This document shows, one piece after another, positions 35,598-45,847 of a DNA stretch of 64,000 bases. A program made the position numbers and the translations under genes. The stretch comes from CADEEX01 sp964577955. GTDB lineage: Bacteria > Acidobacteriota > Vicinamibacteria > Vicinamibacterales > CAVVIG01. Every line of letters starts with the position of its first letter. Positions within the stretch are counted from its first letter, which is position 1. Under the pieces are notes generated by a model. The model did no database searches and was not told where the DNA came from. It was given only the letters and a program-made list of their open reading frames with translations. The DNA is taken from contig CAZOAZ010000001.1 in NCBI GenBank assembly GCA_964577955.1, positions 124,001 to 188,000 on the forward strand, given 5' to 3'.

Positions 35598-37193
35598 TCA
35601 GGCGCCTCCGCCTTTCCTCAGCGGTGGTGCTTCCGCGAACACGTCAAAGCGCAAATGTGACACCGGCGGGCCGGCGAGTGGCGCGGCGCTGCGCTCGACC
35701 CACAAGACCGGACGCCCATTGGTGTCGCGCGCGAGCATCGCGCGCCGCCGGAGCATCACGCCGCTGCTCGCGATCGCGTTCGCGTGCAGCTGATGCCCGC
35801 GTCCGAGGCCCGCACCCGATGGTCCGCCGATCAAGCGCGACTGCGGTCCAGGCCGGTGCTTCGGATAGGGCCCGGTGAGATCGGCCAGGACTCCTTGGCG
35901 CCAGCCGCCCGAGCGACCATCGCCGGCGCCGGGATGCGTTGCGGCCGTGACCACCGCGCCACCGATCGCCGGATCTCCCAGTCGTACACGCTGATACGGA
36001 TGCCATCCGTTTGGCAGCGTCGTCGATGGCAAGTAGCGGAAGTCGCGCGACCCGGTGCGTGTGGTTTCGGCAATGGCCGCGGCGGTCTCCGCGTTCTGCA
36101 GACGCTGCACGCCGTCGGCCCGCAGTTCGACCGCCCAGGCGAGGTTGGCGTCTTCGTCCACGCCGAGCAGGATTTCGTCGAGCAGCGGACCCGTGTGCGG
36201 TGCCACGGCGACGGGCCATACGAGGAGTTGCGACTCAGGCAGTCCAGCGGTGTGGAAGAGCGACCACGCACCGGGGCCCGAAGCGGGCGGTGTGGTCAGG
36301 TTCCAGATCTCGTCGAAGCTATCGCGGACGGTGACGCCGGCGAGCGTGACGAGCACGCCGCTCGACGCCGCATCGCCTTCGTTGGCCGGCGGCGGCACCG
36401 GGAACGTGAACCAGTCGTCCGCGTGTTCGAGCGCGACATCGAGCAGCAGCATCGTCGCGAAGTGCGAGCGGTCGGGCGCGAAGCCGCCGATGTCGACGCT
36501 GTGATGTTCGAGCTGCCACCAGCGCGGATGCGGTGCGCCGGGATAGTCGAGCCGTCCCGGAATCACCTGGCGTGGATTCGCGACAGCCGCTGGCCGGGAA
36601 GTCGTCGTCGCGCCCGGGTCGCCGTCGACGCTGAACCAGTCGACGTCGGTGCCGGTGTGGTTCTTCACCCGGAGGGCGGTGTTGGCGGCGTCGAACGACG
36701 CGCTGTAGTTGAGCGTCGAGGAGGACCAGCGATCGGGCGCGGGCGAAGGCACTTCAGACCAGATCGCATGCCCTGCAAGCAGGCCGGCAATGAAGACCGC
36801 TCGGCCGTCGATTTCGCCGGCGAGCTTCTCGTATGGCGCCGGCAGCGTGCCCATGCGGTACTGATTGCCGATGCCGGGAGCGAGCAGTGGGCCGGCCGAC
36901 CGGCCGAGACGGATGCGGCGGCCGATCGTCCACCAGTCACCCGGTTCGGCTTCGAGGAGCGCCTCTGCGGGAACGACAGTCGGATCGAGGGCCGGACGGG
37001 TGCGGTCGTACGTGATCGGCACGTGCTGCGGCGCGCAGGTCACGACGACCGGAGATGACGCGTCTTCACCTTGCAGCTCGCCGAGTTGCCATTGACGCGT
37101 GATGAACCAGACCGGGTCGGCGACGCGCGCGCGCAGCCCTTCGTCCGTGTCCTGACGCCCGGGCTCGAGGATCAAGTAGAGCGGACCGGTCAT
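35598..37193 (-). CDS. Uncharacterised 531-residue operon protein
   Basis: I do not recognise a family. The N-terminus carries DPVWFITRQWQLGELQGEDA (about residues 27-46), a motif I would expect to be conserved; the rest is beta-rich, with Trp/Pro-rich stretches such as HPRWWQLEHHSVDIGGFAP and LLLDVALEHADDWFTFPVP. No signal peptide or membrane segment is seen. ATG 37193 overlaps the previous stop as ATGA, so translational coupling is likely; the longer open frame upstream is a shadow of the 1231-residue gene. It is the fourth gene of the five-gene operon. Confidence 0.8.
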   Translation of the reverse strand: MTGPLYLILEPGRQDTDEGLRARVADPVWFITRQWQLGELQGEDASSPVVVTCAPQHVPITYDRTRPALDPTVVPAEALLEAEPGDWWTIGRRIRLGRSAGPLLAPGIGNQYRMGTLPAPYEKLAGEIDGRAVFIAGLLAGHAIWSEVPSPAPDRWSSSTLNYSASFDAANTALRVKNHTGTDVDWFSVDGDPGATTTSRPAAVANPRQVIPGRLDYPGAPHPRWWQLEHHSVDIGGFAPDRSHFATMLLLDVALEHADDWFTFPVPPPANEGDAASSGVLVTLAGVTVRDSFDEIWNLTTPPASGPGAWSLFHTAGLPESQLLVWPVAVAPHTGPLLDEILLGVDEDANLAWAVELRADGVQRLQNAETAAAIAETTRTGSRDFRYLPSTTLPNGWHPYQRVRLGDPAIGGAVVTAATHPGAGDGRSGGWRQGVLADLTGPYPKHRPGPQSRLIGGPSGAGLGRGHQLHANAIASSGVMLRRRAMLARDTNGRPVLWVERSAAPLAGPPVSHLRFDVFAEAPPLRKGGGA

Positions 37194-40100
37194 TGCGGCC
37201 ACCGCGTGAGAAAGTTGCGCGTCCCCGAGGCGCTGACGAATGCCGTCGACGTCGGATGCGGCAGCGTCGGTTCGGGAATCTGCCGGGGCGAGCGCGCAAA
37301 CACCATGTCGCGCGTTTCGAGGACGACATCGAGCAGCCCGGTTGCCGTGAGCCGCGTCGATCGATCCGGTGGGACGGCGACCAGAATCGCGTGCGGCGCG
37401 CGCGACTTCGGTGCGTTGAAGCCGAATGCCGCGACTGTCGTATGGCGACGGCTGGGAATCGAATCGCTCCAACCGTCGAGTGCCGCCAGCCCGACGCGCG
37501 CGCTGCCGCCGCCAACGCCCGGTCCGTAGGCGACGACGATCGGTCCGTCGGCGCGCCACGGATCGTTATCCGCGTCCGGCGCCGCCACCGCGGCGCGCCA
37601 TGGGGTCGGCGAATCCAGCTGCCTGGCTTCGAGCGGCGCGAGCCGGGGTCTGACCGCGCTCACGATCTCGAGCCAGACCCGATCCGCGCCGGCGTTGAGG
37701 CGGAAGGTCGGCAGCAGGCTCCGCTGCACGACAGGGATGATCGGCAGATCGGCGCGGCCGGTCAGCGTCCGGATGGCGCGGCGCATTGCCGTGATCAATC
37801 CGTCAGGCGGCGGCAACGGCAGCGGACCAACCGGCACCGTAGCGCTCGTCTCGAGACGCTCCAGCAAGGCAGCGGCGAGCGCATCGCGCTGCTCTTGTGT
37901 CGTCGCGTCGGTGGCCGCGGGATCCTCCGGCAGCACCGTCTTCAGATCGAACGACCAAAGTCGGGCGGCGGCGACAATCAGTGGCGCCGTGCCGGGATCG
38001 TCAGGGTCGAGCGCTACCAGCGTGTCGTGAGCGGCGGCCGCCAGCATCACGAGCTGATCGAATCGCGAGCGCAGATCCGTCGCGATCGCGCTCCGGAGAT
38101 CGGCTTGCGCGGTTGCCGGCACGCCCTCGTACGTTCCACCATCGAGGGTCGGCAGCGCGACATCGTCCTCGACGCCGCCGAAAACCGCGGCAAAGCGCAC
38201 GCACCGCTCGCGTCCGGCGTCATCGGTTGCGCGCAACGCGCCGGGTCCTAGCTCGATCGCGACGGCGTCCGCAAACGCCGGGTCGCCAACGACGAGCGGA
38301 TCGGCGCTGGCGCCGGTGTCGACGACGCCCGGAGGCAGCAGCATCCACGCGCTGATGCGCACGCTGGTCGCCTGGCGCGGCGTGCGAATCGCTCGCAGCT
38401 CCGGCGGCGCGCCCAATCCGGCGGCGGCCTCCATCGCGGCGTTGGCCAGATCGCCGCGTCCGGTGACGAGTGCGTGCACGCCGTCGGCCACGAGGAGATC
38501 CGCGTAAGTGTCCAGTACGGTGTCGAGCGGTGCGAGGCGTGCGGGTAGATCCGCCGGCAGTCCGAGCGGGAGAGTCGCCTCGCGCGCAGCTCGCAGCACC
38601 TGTTGGCCATCGCAGACGCGGCGCAGTTGCGTGTCGGCGGCGGACAGCGGGTAATTGGTGCGGAGGACACGGACCACGTCCCAGTCGCCCGCGATCGCTT
38701 CGACCTCGAGCCCGAGCGCTTCGTAGGGGTGAACGCCAAGGCGGACGCGCTCAGTGAGCGACGCGGCGGCGCGGACGCGCGCGGAATCGATGGTCAGGTC
38801 CCAGCGAGTGTCGCCCGGATAGCGTACCGCCGCGTCACGAAGGAGCGCGGCGGTCAGCGCTTGCGCGTGCGACGGCGCGTGCAGCAGTCCCGTCTGCGTC
38901 GGTCCGGGCGCGAGCGGTCCACCGGGCGCGGCCGAGTACGGCGCCGGCGCGTCCACCCAGCCGTACGCACCCAACTTGAAGGGCGCGCCGCTCTTGGCCA
39001 TCTGCTGCAGGCGCCGGTCGGCGATGCCGATCAGCCACGGATCGACGCGAAAGGCCGCCGTGTCCAGGGCCGCGAGCGTGGCGCGGAAGATTTCCTTCTG
39101 CCAGTCGGGCCAGAACTCGGCCAGAACCTTCAGCGCTTCGTGCACTTCCTTGAATCGGTCAGCCACGATCCGGGCGTTCGGGTCGGTGCTGTTGCGCAGC
39201 GCCTCGACCGACGTATCGCGTCCCTCCATCACCGCGTCGCGATACTTCGCTTCGTTCGCCCAGGGGAGCGTTTCCTCGAGCGAAATCGGCTGGCCAACGC
39301 TGAGACGCATGAACGCGGCGCCGACGCGCGCGCGCGCGTCGATCAGCGCCTCGAGCAGGAGATGACCGACGAGGCCCAGTTTCCAGTTCGCATCGCCGAG
39401 CAGTTCCCGCGGATCCAGCAGGCACAGTTGCGTCAGCAGCGCGGCGTCTTCCACATCGTCAACCGGCGGTCCCGGGATCGTGGCAAGGCCAGGAGCACGC
39501 GCGATCGGGGCGATCGGCACCGGCACGCCGCGCAGCGCCTGCGCGGTCGTGTCGTCCCATGCCGTGTCGAGCGGCGGCAGGCCGGCCATGAGCCGCAACG
39601 CTTGAATGCTCCAACGATCGGCGATGGCGCGCACCTGCCAATGCCGGCTCGGAGCATGAAGACCCAGGACGTCGAGATATCCGGCGATGTCCTTGTCTGC
39701 GGATTGTGAATGCGCCGCCCGGGCCGCGGCGGCCGCACCTGTGCGCCACGGCAGCGCCCAGGCGCGAATGCGTTCCTCCGTGACCGCGTCCAGATCTCCC
39801 GCCTCGTCCACCCACGCGCCAAAGGCTGAGACCGGGAGCAGTCCGTACGGCTGCTCGCCGACACGAAACGCGGGTCGCGGCCCTTCGACGGCGAGGTAGT
39901 AGCCGGCCCAACGCGCAAGGGCAACTTCGCGGGCGCCGGCGCCGGTGACATCGCGTAGTGTGCGACCCCACAGCACCGGCCAGAATCCCTGGACGGCCAG
40001 TGCGCCCGGCATCGAGAAGTTGAGATCGCCGCCGAGGATCGGCAGTGCGTCCGCGGGAACACGGCCGGTCAGCGCCTTGAGCACGGTTTCGGTCGCCATC

Positions 40101-40885
40101 TGCGCCGACGCGTCAACGTGCAGCAGCGGATAGAGAGTGTCCGCGTGGTCGCCGAAGTCGGTCGTTGGTTCGCCGGCGACGGTGTTGGTCGGTGTTCCGG
40201 GCTTGAGCGCCGCCATGCGGCCGGCCGCGTTGTGTGCGTCGACCAGATCGGCCGCGTCCGTCTCGCCGATGCCGACCACGACGAGTGCGTCGAGAACCGG
40301 CGGGATCGGACCGATGCTGAGATCTGCGGCGAGTCCGACTTCGACCGCGCGGGCGTGCGACAGCCACCAGGTCTTCGGCAGGTCACCGGCAGCCAGCGTC
40401 GGCTCGTCGTTGAATTGCGCGAGATCGAGATCGCTGCCGATTGCCGCGACGTCGAGCATGAGCGTGGTCCCGAACTCGCGCGTGCCGTCCGCGTGAATGA
40501 GCCAGACTTCGAGTTGGTCGGGTAAGCCGGCCGGTCCATGAACTGCAAACGGGACGTGGTCGGCTTCGCCGGTGCGGTCTACGGTAAGGCCGCCGCCATC
40601 GGCGACGACATGTCTCCGCCAGAGACGGTGCGCGCGCGCGGCGCCGACTGCCGATGCGAACGACGCAAAGGCGTCGGACTCCGCCAGCGCGGGAACGCCC
40701 GACATCTTGTTGACGGCGTCGGTGAGGCGATTCAGTTCGTCCGGCGTGGGCGGCGGAGGCGTCCGGCGTATTGAGAATTCGTCCGGGTACACGCGCAGCC
40801 GCAGCGTCCATTGGTCACCGGCTTCGGCCGGCGGCACGAATCTGGTTTCGATCCGGAGCGGTGCGAGTACTTCAACCGTGGACAC
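37190..40885 (-). CDS. Uncharacterised 1231-residue operon protein
   Basis: A giant soluble protein of unknown family with no export signal. It opens VEVLAPLRIETRFVPPAEAG and WTLRLRVYPDEFSIRR, then alternates beta-rich and helical segments (ALPILGGDLNFSMPGALAVQGFWPVLWGRTL; VADRFKEVHEALKVLAEFWPDWQKEI; VWLEIVSAVRPRLAPLEARQL). No catalytic motif is evident, and a structural or scaffold role is plausible from its size. GTG 40885 has AGGAG five bases upstream. It is the third gene of the operon, 21 bp after the 847-residue gene. Confidence 0.8.
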   Translation of the reverse strand: MSTVEVLAPLRIETRFVPPAEAGDQWTLRLRVYPDEFSIRRTPPPPTPDELNRLTDAVNKMSGVPALAESDAFASFASAVGAARAHRLWRRHVVADGGGLTVDRTGEADHVPFAVHGPAGLPDQLEVWLIHADGTREFGTTLMLDVAAIGSDLDLAQFNDEPTLAAGDLPKTWWLSHARAVEVGLAADLSIGPIPPVLDALVVVGIGETDAADLVDAHNAAGRMAALKPGTPTNTVAGEPTTDFGDHADTLYPLLHVDASAQMATETVLKALTGRVPADALPILGGDLNFSMPGALAVQGFWPVLWGRTLRDVTGAGAREVALARWAGYYLAVEGPRPAFRVGEQPYGLLPVSAFGAWVDEAGDLDAVTEERIRAWALPWRTGAAAAARAAHSQSADKDIAGYLDVLGLHAPSRHWQVRAIADRWSIQALRLMAGLPPLDTAWDDTTAQALRGVPVPIAPIARAPGLATIPGPPVDDVEDAALLTQLCLLDPRELLGDANWKLGLVGHLLLEALIDARARVGAAFMRLSVGQPISLEETLPWANEAKYRDAVMEGRDTSVEALRNSTDPNARIVADRFKEVHEALKVLAEFWPDWQKEIFRATLAALDTAAFRVDPWLIGIADRRLQQMAKSGAPFKLGAYGWVDAPAPYSAAPGGPLAPGPTQTGLLHAPSHAQALTAALLRDAAVRYPGDTRWDLTIDSARVRAAASLTERVRLGVHPYEALGLEVEAIAGDWDVVRVLRTNYPLSAADTQLRRVCDGQQVLRAAREATLPLGLPADLPARLAPLDTVLDTYADLLVADGVHALVTGRGDLANAAMEAAAGLGAPPELRAIRTPRQATSVRISAWMLLPPGVVDTGASADPLVVGDPAFADAVAIELGPGALRATDDAGRERCVRFAAVFGGVEDDVALPTLDGGTYEGVPATAQADLRSAIATDLRSRFDQLVMLAAAAHDTLVALDPDDPGTAPLIVAAARLWSFDLKTVLPEDPAATDATTQEQRDALAAALLERLETSATVPVGPLPLPPPDGLITAMRRAIRTLTGRADLPIIPVVQRSLLPTFRLNAGADRVWLEIVSAVRPRLAPLEARQLDSPTPWRAAVAAPDADNDPWRADGPIVVAYGPGVGGGSARVGLAALDGWSDSIPSRRHTTVAAFGFNAPKSRAPHAILVAVPPDRSTRLTATGLLDVVLETRDMVFARSPRQIPEPTLPHPTSTAFVSASGTRNFLTRWPQ

Positions 40886-40906
40886 CGGGTCTCCTGGTTC
40901 CGGCGC

Positions 40907-43450
40907 TCACAGAAGCTGACCGATGAGGACGCGTACGGGCAGCGCGAAGTGCTGGTACGCGAACGCGGAGGAACTGGTCGCCGTCACACCGGCGGGCACC
41001 GGCGGCGTTGGCGGAACCAGTTTCTGGTAGAACCGGTGTCCCGCCGGCGGCTCTTCGAGTACGACCCAGTACTTGGACAAATCCAGCGGCTCGATCGGGA
41101 AACCAAAGAAGGTGATGTCCGGACCGATCGTGCCGGTAAACGTGTGATCTTTCCTGCCGGTGACGAGCGCCTCGCCCGCCGCTGGCGGCGTCCAGTCGCC
41201 AGGCTGCGGATACAAGTAGACGACCGTTGCCGGATAGCGGCGGAAAAGCGTGGTCCGAAATGCGATGACGGCTTCCGCCTTGCGGCCGTTCGGCACCAGC
41301 GCCGCGGTGCCGAATGCCGAGAGTGCTGGCCAGCCTTTGATCGGTTCGATGTCGAACTCGTTGCCGGCACGTTGCCAGAACTTCCGGAGCGGCGACCACC
41401 GGCTGACCATCGGCAGATTGCGCCAGCGTAGTTCGCCGGCGGTTTGATGATTCGCGCCGACGAGCAGCGACTCGACGAACACCGGGTTGGTCGACAGCGC
41501 GACGACATCGCCGTCCTTCAGATCGCCGGCGCCGGGCAGCATCCAGTCCGGGGCGGCGTTCGAGAGGAAACTCCAGAGCGGGAGATCGAGTTCCGGTTCG
41601 ATCTCCACGGGGCCGATGTGCGTGATGCCGGGCAGCGTCGAGAGCACGCGGACGACAGCCGGCGGACGCGGAACGGTGGGATCGATCGCCGCCGCGACGA
41701 CGCCGCCGAGGCGATTCAGATCGATTGGATCGCACGGTTCGCGCCGCTGCTGCTCGAGCATCCAGTTCGGCCACTCGAGAATGGCGCGGTCCGGTTCGGG
41801 GAATTCGCCACCGCGGAGGAAACGGTCGATGGCGTCCCGATTGGGTCGGCCGGTTTCATCGGGCGCCAGCGCCTGCAGCGCGGCGGCCACGCGTCCCGCG
41901 CTCGGATTCGGTCCAAGCGCGTGCAGGATCCTGCCGGCGAGGACCTCGTCGCCGCCGGCTGCAGCGTAGATCGCCGCCTTGATGTGACCCGCCGGATCCC
42001 TGTCGGTCCGGCGGATCGCGGCCGGATCGATCGGAACCGGGCACTGATTCGCCGCGGCGAGCACGGCCGCGAACGGCGCTCGTCCCTTGGTGGTCGACCC
42101 GGTGCGCGCTGGTCCAGGTCTGAGCGCACGGCGCGCGGCTGACGAGAAGAGCGCGCGGGTCAGTCCTGGCGTCCGTCCCGCGATCGTGTCGATGACGGTG
42201 CGCCCGTCCGTTGCCACCAGTCGTGCCAACGCAGGGGACAGGACGGCGAGCCGCTCAACCGGATCCGCCGGCAAACGGCGCCGCCACAGCGACCGGCTGA
42301 CTTCGACGCCGAAGGCCACGTGGTTGATCCGGTCGCGCGCGATCGCCAGATCGCCGGCCTTGGTGGCAGCGGCGTCGGCGATCTTGTCCTGCCACGCGAT
42401 CGCGTTCCACGCGCCCAGGCCCGCCGCGCCGCGCAGCCGCGGATCGTTGCGCAGTTGCTCGATCCAGCCGCCGGCCGGCGGCGCAAAGACCGGATCCGCG
42501 TCGGTGAACGCGCTGTCGTAGCGCGGCGCCGTCACGACGCCGCGACCGTCCGGCGTCACGATGCGGAGAGAGAGCGCCGCGACCTCGGTCGCCACCGCGG
42601 GACTCGGCGGCGCGTCGGCTGGATCTGGCGCCGGGGCCGGCGGCAGCCGCAGCGCCCCCGCCGTCTGCAGTGTCGTTTTGCTGGCTGGTGCCGTGCGGTG
42701 CTGATAGACGACCTCGGCGCGGCCGAACGGCTTGCCGCCCGGCGCCACGGCCAGCGCCGCCTTCTTCAGCTTCATCGCCAGTTCGGGGAAGTCGCCCTTC
42801 GGGCCGGTTCGGAACGTCCACCAGTCGTAGAGATCGCAGGTTGCGGCCGCCGTCCCGTTCCAGCTGTCGGCACCCGTCGCCGTGAACGCCGGCACCACGC
42901 AGACGATGTACTCCGTGGTGTCGTCGTAGTCGGCGAGCGTGCCGCTGTTCTTCCGCGGCGGCGCGACGATGCGCGCGATCGCCGAATGGCCGTCGACCTG
43001 CTGTACGTGCGCCCACTGGGCGGATTCGCCGAGGGCGTGCTTCGCCTGTGCCGTCAGCCCGAGCGTGACCCGTCCGTCGGGACGAATCACGATGTCGTCG
43101 GGCGCGCGTTTGCCGACCACCACGACGATCCATGGCCTGAGGGTGGCGGCGGCGATTTGCGGGGTGTAGCGCCACGGCAGATCCGGCGCCGCGAATTCGA
43201 CGTGCGCGAGCTTGGTCACCTCCGCGTCGCTGCTGTGCGGAGCGGGGAAGCGCCGCGTGATGGCGCCGGCGGCGAGGCGTTTGACGTCGCCAGGACCATA
43301 CAGCTCGTACTTGGCTTTGGCGATGGCGGTGCCCGCCGCCGCGACTTCCGCCAGCGTGACGTCCGTGCCCCCTTGGAGTCGTCCTCCGGCGGCCGTGGTC
43401 GCCGACTGGCGGAGCGCTTTTTCGGCGTGGGAATAGAAGAAGCTGCTCAT
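40907..43450 (-). CDS. Uncharacterised 847-residue operon protein
   Basis: An unknown family, no signal peptide. The N-terminus (FFYSHAEKALRQSATTAAGG) is polar and helical. The middle is rich in Arg/Ala/Pro. The C-terminal third is beta-rich with TFTGTIGPDITFFGFPIEPLDLSKYW and ends SAFAYQHFALPVRVLIGQLL in hydrophobic strands. A LGPNPSAGRVAAALQALAPD stretch resembles a helical linker. It begins 1 bp after the DUF6603 gene, so the pair is almost certainly co-translated. I find nothing that assigns a reaction. Confidence 0.8.
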   Translation of the reverse strand: MSSFFYSHAEKALRQSATTAAGGRLQGGTDVTLAEVAAAGTAIAKAKYELYGPGDVKRLAAGAITRRFPAPHSSDAEVTKLAHVEFAAPDLPWRYTPQIAAATLRPWIVVVVGKRAPDDIVIRPDGRVTLGLTAQAKHALGESAQWAHVQQVDGHSAIARIVAPPRKNSGTLADYDDTTEYIVCVVPAFTATGADSWNGTAAATCDLYDWWTFRTGPKGDFPELAMKLKKAALAVAPGGKPFGRAEVVYQHRTAPASKTTLQTAGALRLPPAPAPDPADAPPSPAVATEVAALSLRIVTPDGRGVVTAPRYDSAFTDADPVFAPPAGGWIEQLRNDPRLRGAAGLGAWNAIAWQDKIADAAATKAGDLAIARDRINHVAFGVEVSRSLWRRRLPADPVERLAVLSPALARLVATDGRTVIDTIAGRTPGLTRALFSSAARRALRPGPARTGSTTKGRAPFAAVLAAANQCPVPIDPAAIRRTDRDPAGHIKAAIYAAAGGDEVLAGRILHALGPNPSAGRVAAALQALAPDETGRPNRDAIDRFLRGGEFPEPDRAILEWPNWMLEQQRREPCDPIDLNRLGGVVAAAIDPTVPRPPAVVRVLSTLPGITHIGPVEIEPELDLPLWSFLSNAAPDWMLPGAGDLKDGDVVALSTNPVFVESLLVGANHQTAGELRWRNLPMVSRWSPLRKFWQRAGNEFDIEPIKGWPALSAFGTAALVPNGRKAEAVIAFRTTLFRRYPATVVYLYPQPGDWTPPAAGEALVTGRKDHTFTGTIGPDITFFGFPIEPLDLSKYWVVLEEPPAGHRFYQKLVPPTPPVPAGVTATSSSAFAYQHFALPVRVLIGQLL

Positions 43451-43451
43451 C

Positions 43452-45716
43452 CTAGACTCCCGCCAGGCTCAGCGGCGATGCGGCGTCGGCGGCGGCCTGC
43501 GCGACGCCCGAGGCGTAGCGCACGTGTTGATGCGCAGCCGTCGCGCTCGTAAACGTGGTCGCGGTGGTGGTGGCCGTCCAGATTTCCTGCGTGGCGGTGA
43601 CGAGCGAAGACGGGTCGCTCAGCGCCGGTGGCTTTCTGGAGGCGCTGACCATCGCGGACATCGCACTGAGATCGAGGTGCGCGCCCTCGAGCCGCGGCTC
43701 CTTGATGGCGCCGCCGATGATGACGATCTGAAAGACCTTGCGATCGTCCTGAATCCTCGAGGCGGCGAGCGCCGGATCGGCCGGCGAGAAGATCCGTCCG
43801 GCATTGAGGAGATCGAACGGTGGACGGTTGAGCGCTTCGGCCTGCGAGAGCGTGATGTAGGTTCCCGGGCTGAAGCGCTCCGTCACGTCGGTCGTGCCGT
43901 TGGTGATCGTGACGCCCTGCGGGCCGCCGAGCGGCCGGCCGTCGACCCGATCGATGAGAATGCCGAGCGGGGCCCGGCGCTGCGCGACGCGCAGCGTGCC
44001 GGTCGGCGGAATCGCGGCAAAGCCGGACGTGGTCGGGCGCGGCGACAACACGACCAGCGGATCGCCGATGCTGCCGCTCTCGACGTTGTGCGGCTTGTTC
44101 AGTTCGTCGGTGAGAACCGTCAAGAGTGACGGCGCGGCCGGCAGCGTGTCGGTCGGTCCGCTGCCGAGCGTGAAGCTTTCGTCCCACGAGATGGAAAACA
44201 GGAAGACGTCGATGCTGAGCGAGCCGTGGATGACGATCGGTCCCGGCCCGGCGATCGATCCCTCGAGCGTGACCGAGGCGAAACTGAAGCCTTCGACGGA
44301 GACGTCAAATCCGGCCGCGACGCGCGCCTCGAAGTGGAACGGCCGGAACTGCACGATCGCGTCGACCTGCAGGAAGCCGTGCGCTTCGATGCCGAGTGAG
44401 ATGCCGACTTCCCAGCGGCCGCCCAACTGGATCGAGTTCGACGTAACGGCGAAGTAGCCTTCCGATCGGATCTCGATGATCGGGATCGGGTTGTCGAGCG
44501 CCAGCCCGACGCGGCGCAGGGCCGGCAGCCGCGCGGGTTCCGGGTTGAAGCCAGGGAAGAAGCCGCCGATCGACACCACCATGTAGCCCGGCGATCCCCA
44601 GCTGAATCGCGCCGCCGCGTCGCCGTACACGGTGAAGATGCCGAGCACGTGGCTGTCCACGAGACTGGCGTCGATAGACACCATCTGCTCGACCGGATCG
44701 ATGAGCCCGAGGACATCCAGGCGCAGGTTGATCAACATCGGCAATCCCGGGATCGCCACCCGCGCGACTCCGAGGATGGCCACTCTGCCGGTCGGGATCT
44801 CGACGATCACCGCGAGGTCGATGCCGATCAGGGCGCCCTCGGGACCGAATGACAGCCACGAGACTTTCAACGACGGGCCAATCAGATGCGTCCCGCGATT
44901 GGCGGGGAAGAGCTGATCGGCGATGACGACGAGCGCCATCGGGTTCGCTGGCGGCCGAACGGCAAAGAGGACGTCGCCAGCTGCGCCGGTGCGCACCGCG
45001 CCGCGCAGCGCGTCGCTGTCGGTCCGCCGGTTCACGCCGACGATGCCGCCGACGCGGTCGAGAGAAAAGCCGAAGGAAAGTTGAATCGGCGGGATGAACT
45101 GCGCGCCGAGGATGGCGAGCAGCGAGGGCTGGCCGTCTTTCGTCGCCACAACGGCCATGGCGCTGACCTGCACCGGACCGAGCGGCAATTCCAACGTGCC
45201 GCCGAACCCGTCGCCGACACGGCCAAGCGCGCCACCGCCTGGCAGTCCTTTTCCGCCGCCAAATGGCGACGACATGCTGGCGGCGATCTGATCCAGGCGA
45301 AACGGTCCGATCGCGGCAGTCGGCGGAGCGGCATTGTCCGACAACGCCGGTGGCTGGATGACGAGCAGAGAGGACGCGAGCTCGAGGTGAACCGGACCAA
45401 GGTCCAGGCCGCCGTGAATGCCTTCCCGGCCGATGTTGGCCACGTCGGCGAGCAGTTCGGCGAAGCCGGGGATCTTGGCGAGCGGACCGGCAAGCGCGCT
45501 GGCAAGGGTCGCGCCGAACGCGTCGCGCTTGTCGTTCCAGGTGGCGAGCGCCGCGTTCCATGCCGCCTGAGTGACGGTGCCAGGCGGGTCGTTGGCCAGT
45601 CCAGCGAGCGCGGTCGCCGCGGCGGTGAGATCGTCGAGCGGAGTCGTGGGCGCGCCCGCGGCCGTGAGCCACGTACGCAGCTCAGTGGCATACGCGGTGA
45701 TGTCGCTACCTGCCAC
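43452..45716 (-). CDS. DUF6603 domain protein, first gene of the five-gene operon
   Basis: A 754-residue protein. Residues 1-100 are helical (a possible oligomerisation arm). Residues ~210-525 fit DUF6603 as I know it: FGFSLDRVGGIVGVNRRTDSDALRGAVRTG, VLFA, PANRGTHLIGPSLKVSW, INLRLDVLGLID, SIDASLVDSHVLGIFTVYGDAAARFSWG, SNSIQLGGRWEVG and GSLSIDVFLFSISWDESF. That region is a long series of amphipathic beta strands. The C-terminal 230 residues are unlike it. No signal peptide is present. GTG 45716 has GAGGAG eight bases upstream. DUF6603 has no established function. Confidence 0.85.
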   Translation of the reverse strand: MAGSDITAYATELRTWLTAAGAPTTPLDDLTAAATALAGLANDPPGTVTQAAWNAALATWNDKRDAFGATLASALAGPLAKIPGFAELLADVANIGREGIHGGLDLGPVHLELASSLLVIQPPALSDNAAPPTAAIGPFRLDQIAASMSSPFGGGKGLPGGGALGRVGDGFGGTLELPLGPVQVSAMAVVATKDGQPSLLAILGAQFIPPIQLSFGFSLDRVGGIVGVNRRTDSDALRGAVRTGAAGDVLFAVRPPANPMALVVIADQLFPANRGTHLIGPSLKVSWLSFGPEGALIGIDLAVIVEIPTGRVAILGVARVAIPGLPMLINLRLDVLGLIDPVEQMVSIDASLVDSHVLGIFTVYGDAAARFSWGSPGYMVVSIGGFFPGFNPEPARLPALRRVGLALDNPIPIIEIRSEGYFAVTSNSIQLGGRWEVGISLGIEAHGFLQVDAIVQFRPFHFEARVAAGFDVSVEGFSFASVTLEGSIAGPGPIVIHGSLSIDVFLFSISWDESFTLGSGPTDTLPAAPSLLTVLTDELNKPHNVESGSIGDPLVVLSPRPTTSGFAAIPPTGTLRVAQRRAPLGILIDRVDGRPLGGPQGVTITNGTTDVTERFSPGTYITLSQAEALNRPPFDLLNAGRIFSPADPALAASRIQDDRKVFQIVIIGGAIKEPRLEGAHLDLSAMSAMVSASRKPPALSDPSSLVTATQEIWTATTTATTFTSATAAHQHVRYASGVAQAAADAASPLSLAGV

Positions 45717-45819
45717 GAGCGCGGCTCCTCATCGAAGGACGAAACGGCGCGTGTAGGCTACACGAACAGGACGCGAAAACCGACTCAGCTGTCCTTACGA
45801 GATCTCAGTGCGATCGTAC

Positions 45820-45840
45820 TTCGCACCACGCACATCGCAC
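45820..45840. repeat. Heptamer array (TTCGCAC/CACGCAC/ATCGCAC)
   Basis: Three 7-bp units with a CGCAC core, followed by a fourth degenerate unit (TACGTGC) that abuts the stop codon of the DUF2207 gene. The 130-bp gap before the DUF6603 start holds nothing else I recognise. Confidence 0.7.
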
Positions 45841-45847
45841 TACGTGC

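Noticed and set aside
37194..37559. N-terminal extension of the 531-residue operon protein
   Set aside because: It overlaps the end of the 1231-residue gene in another frame; ATG 37193 makes a standard ATGA overlap.
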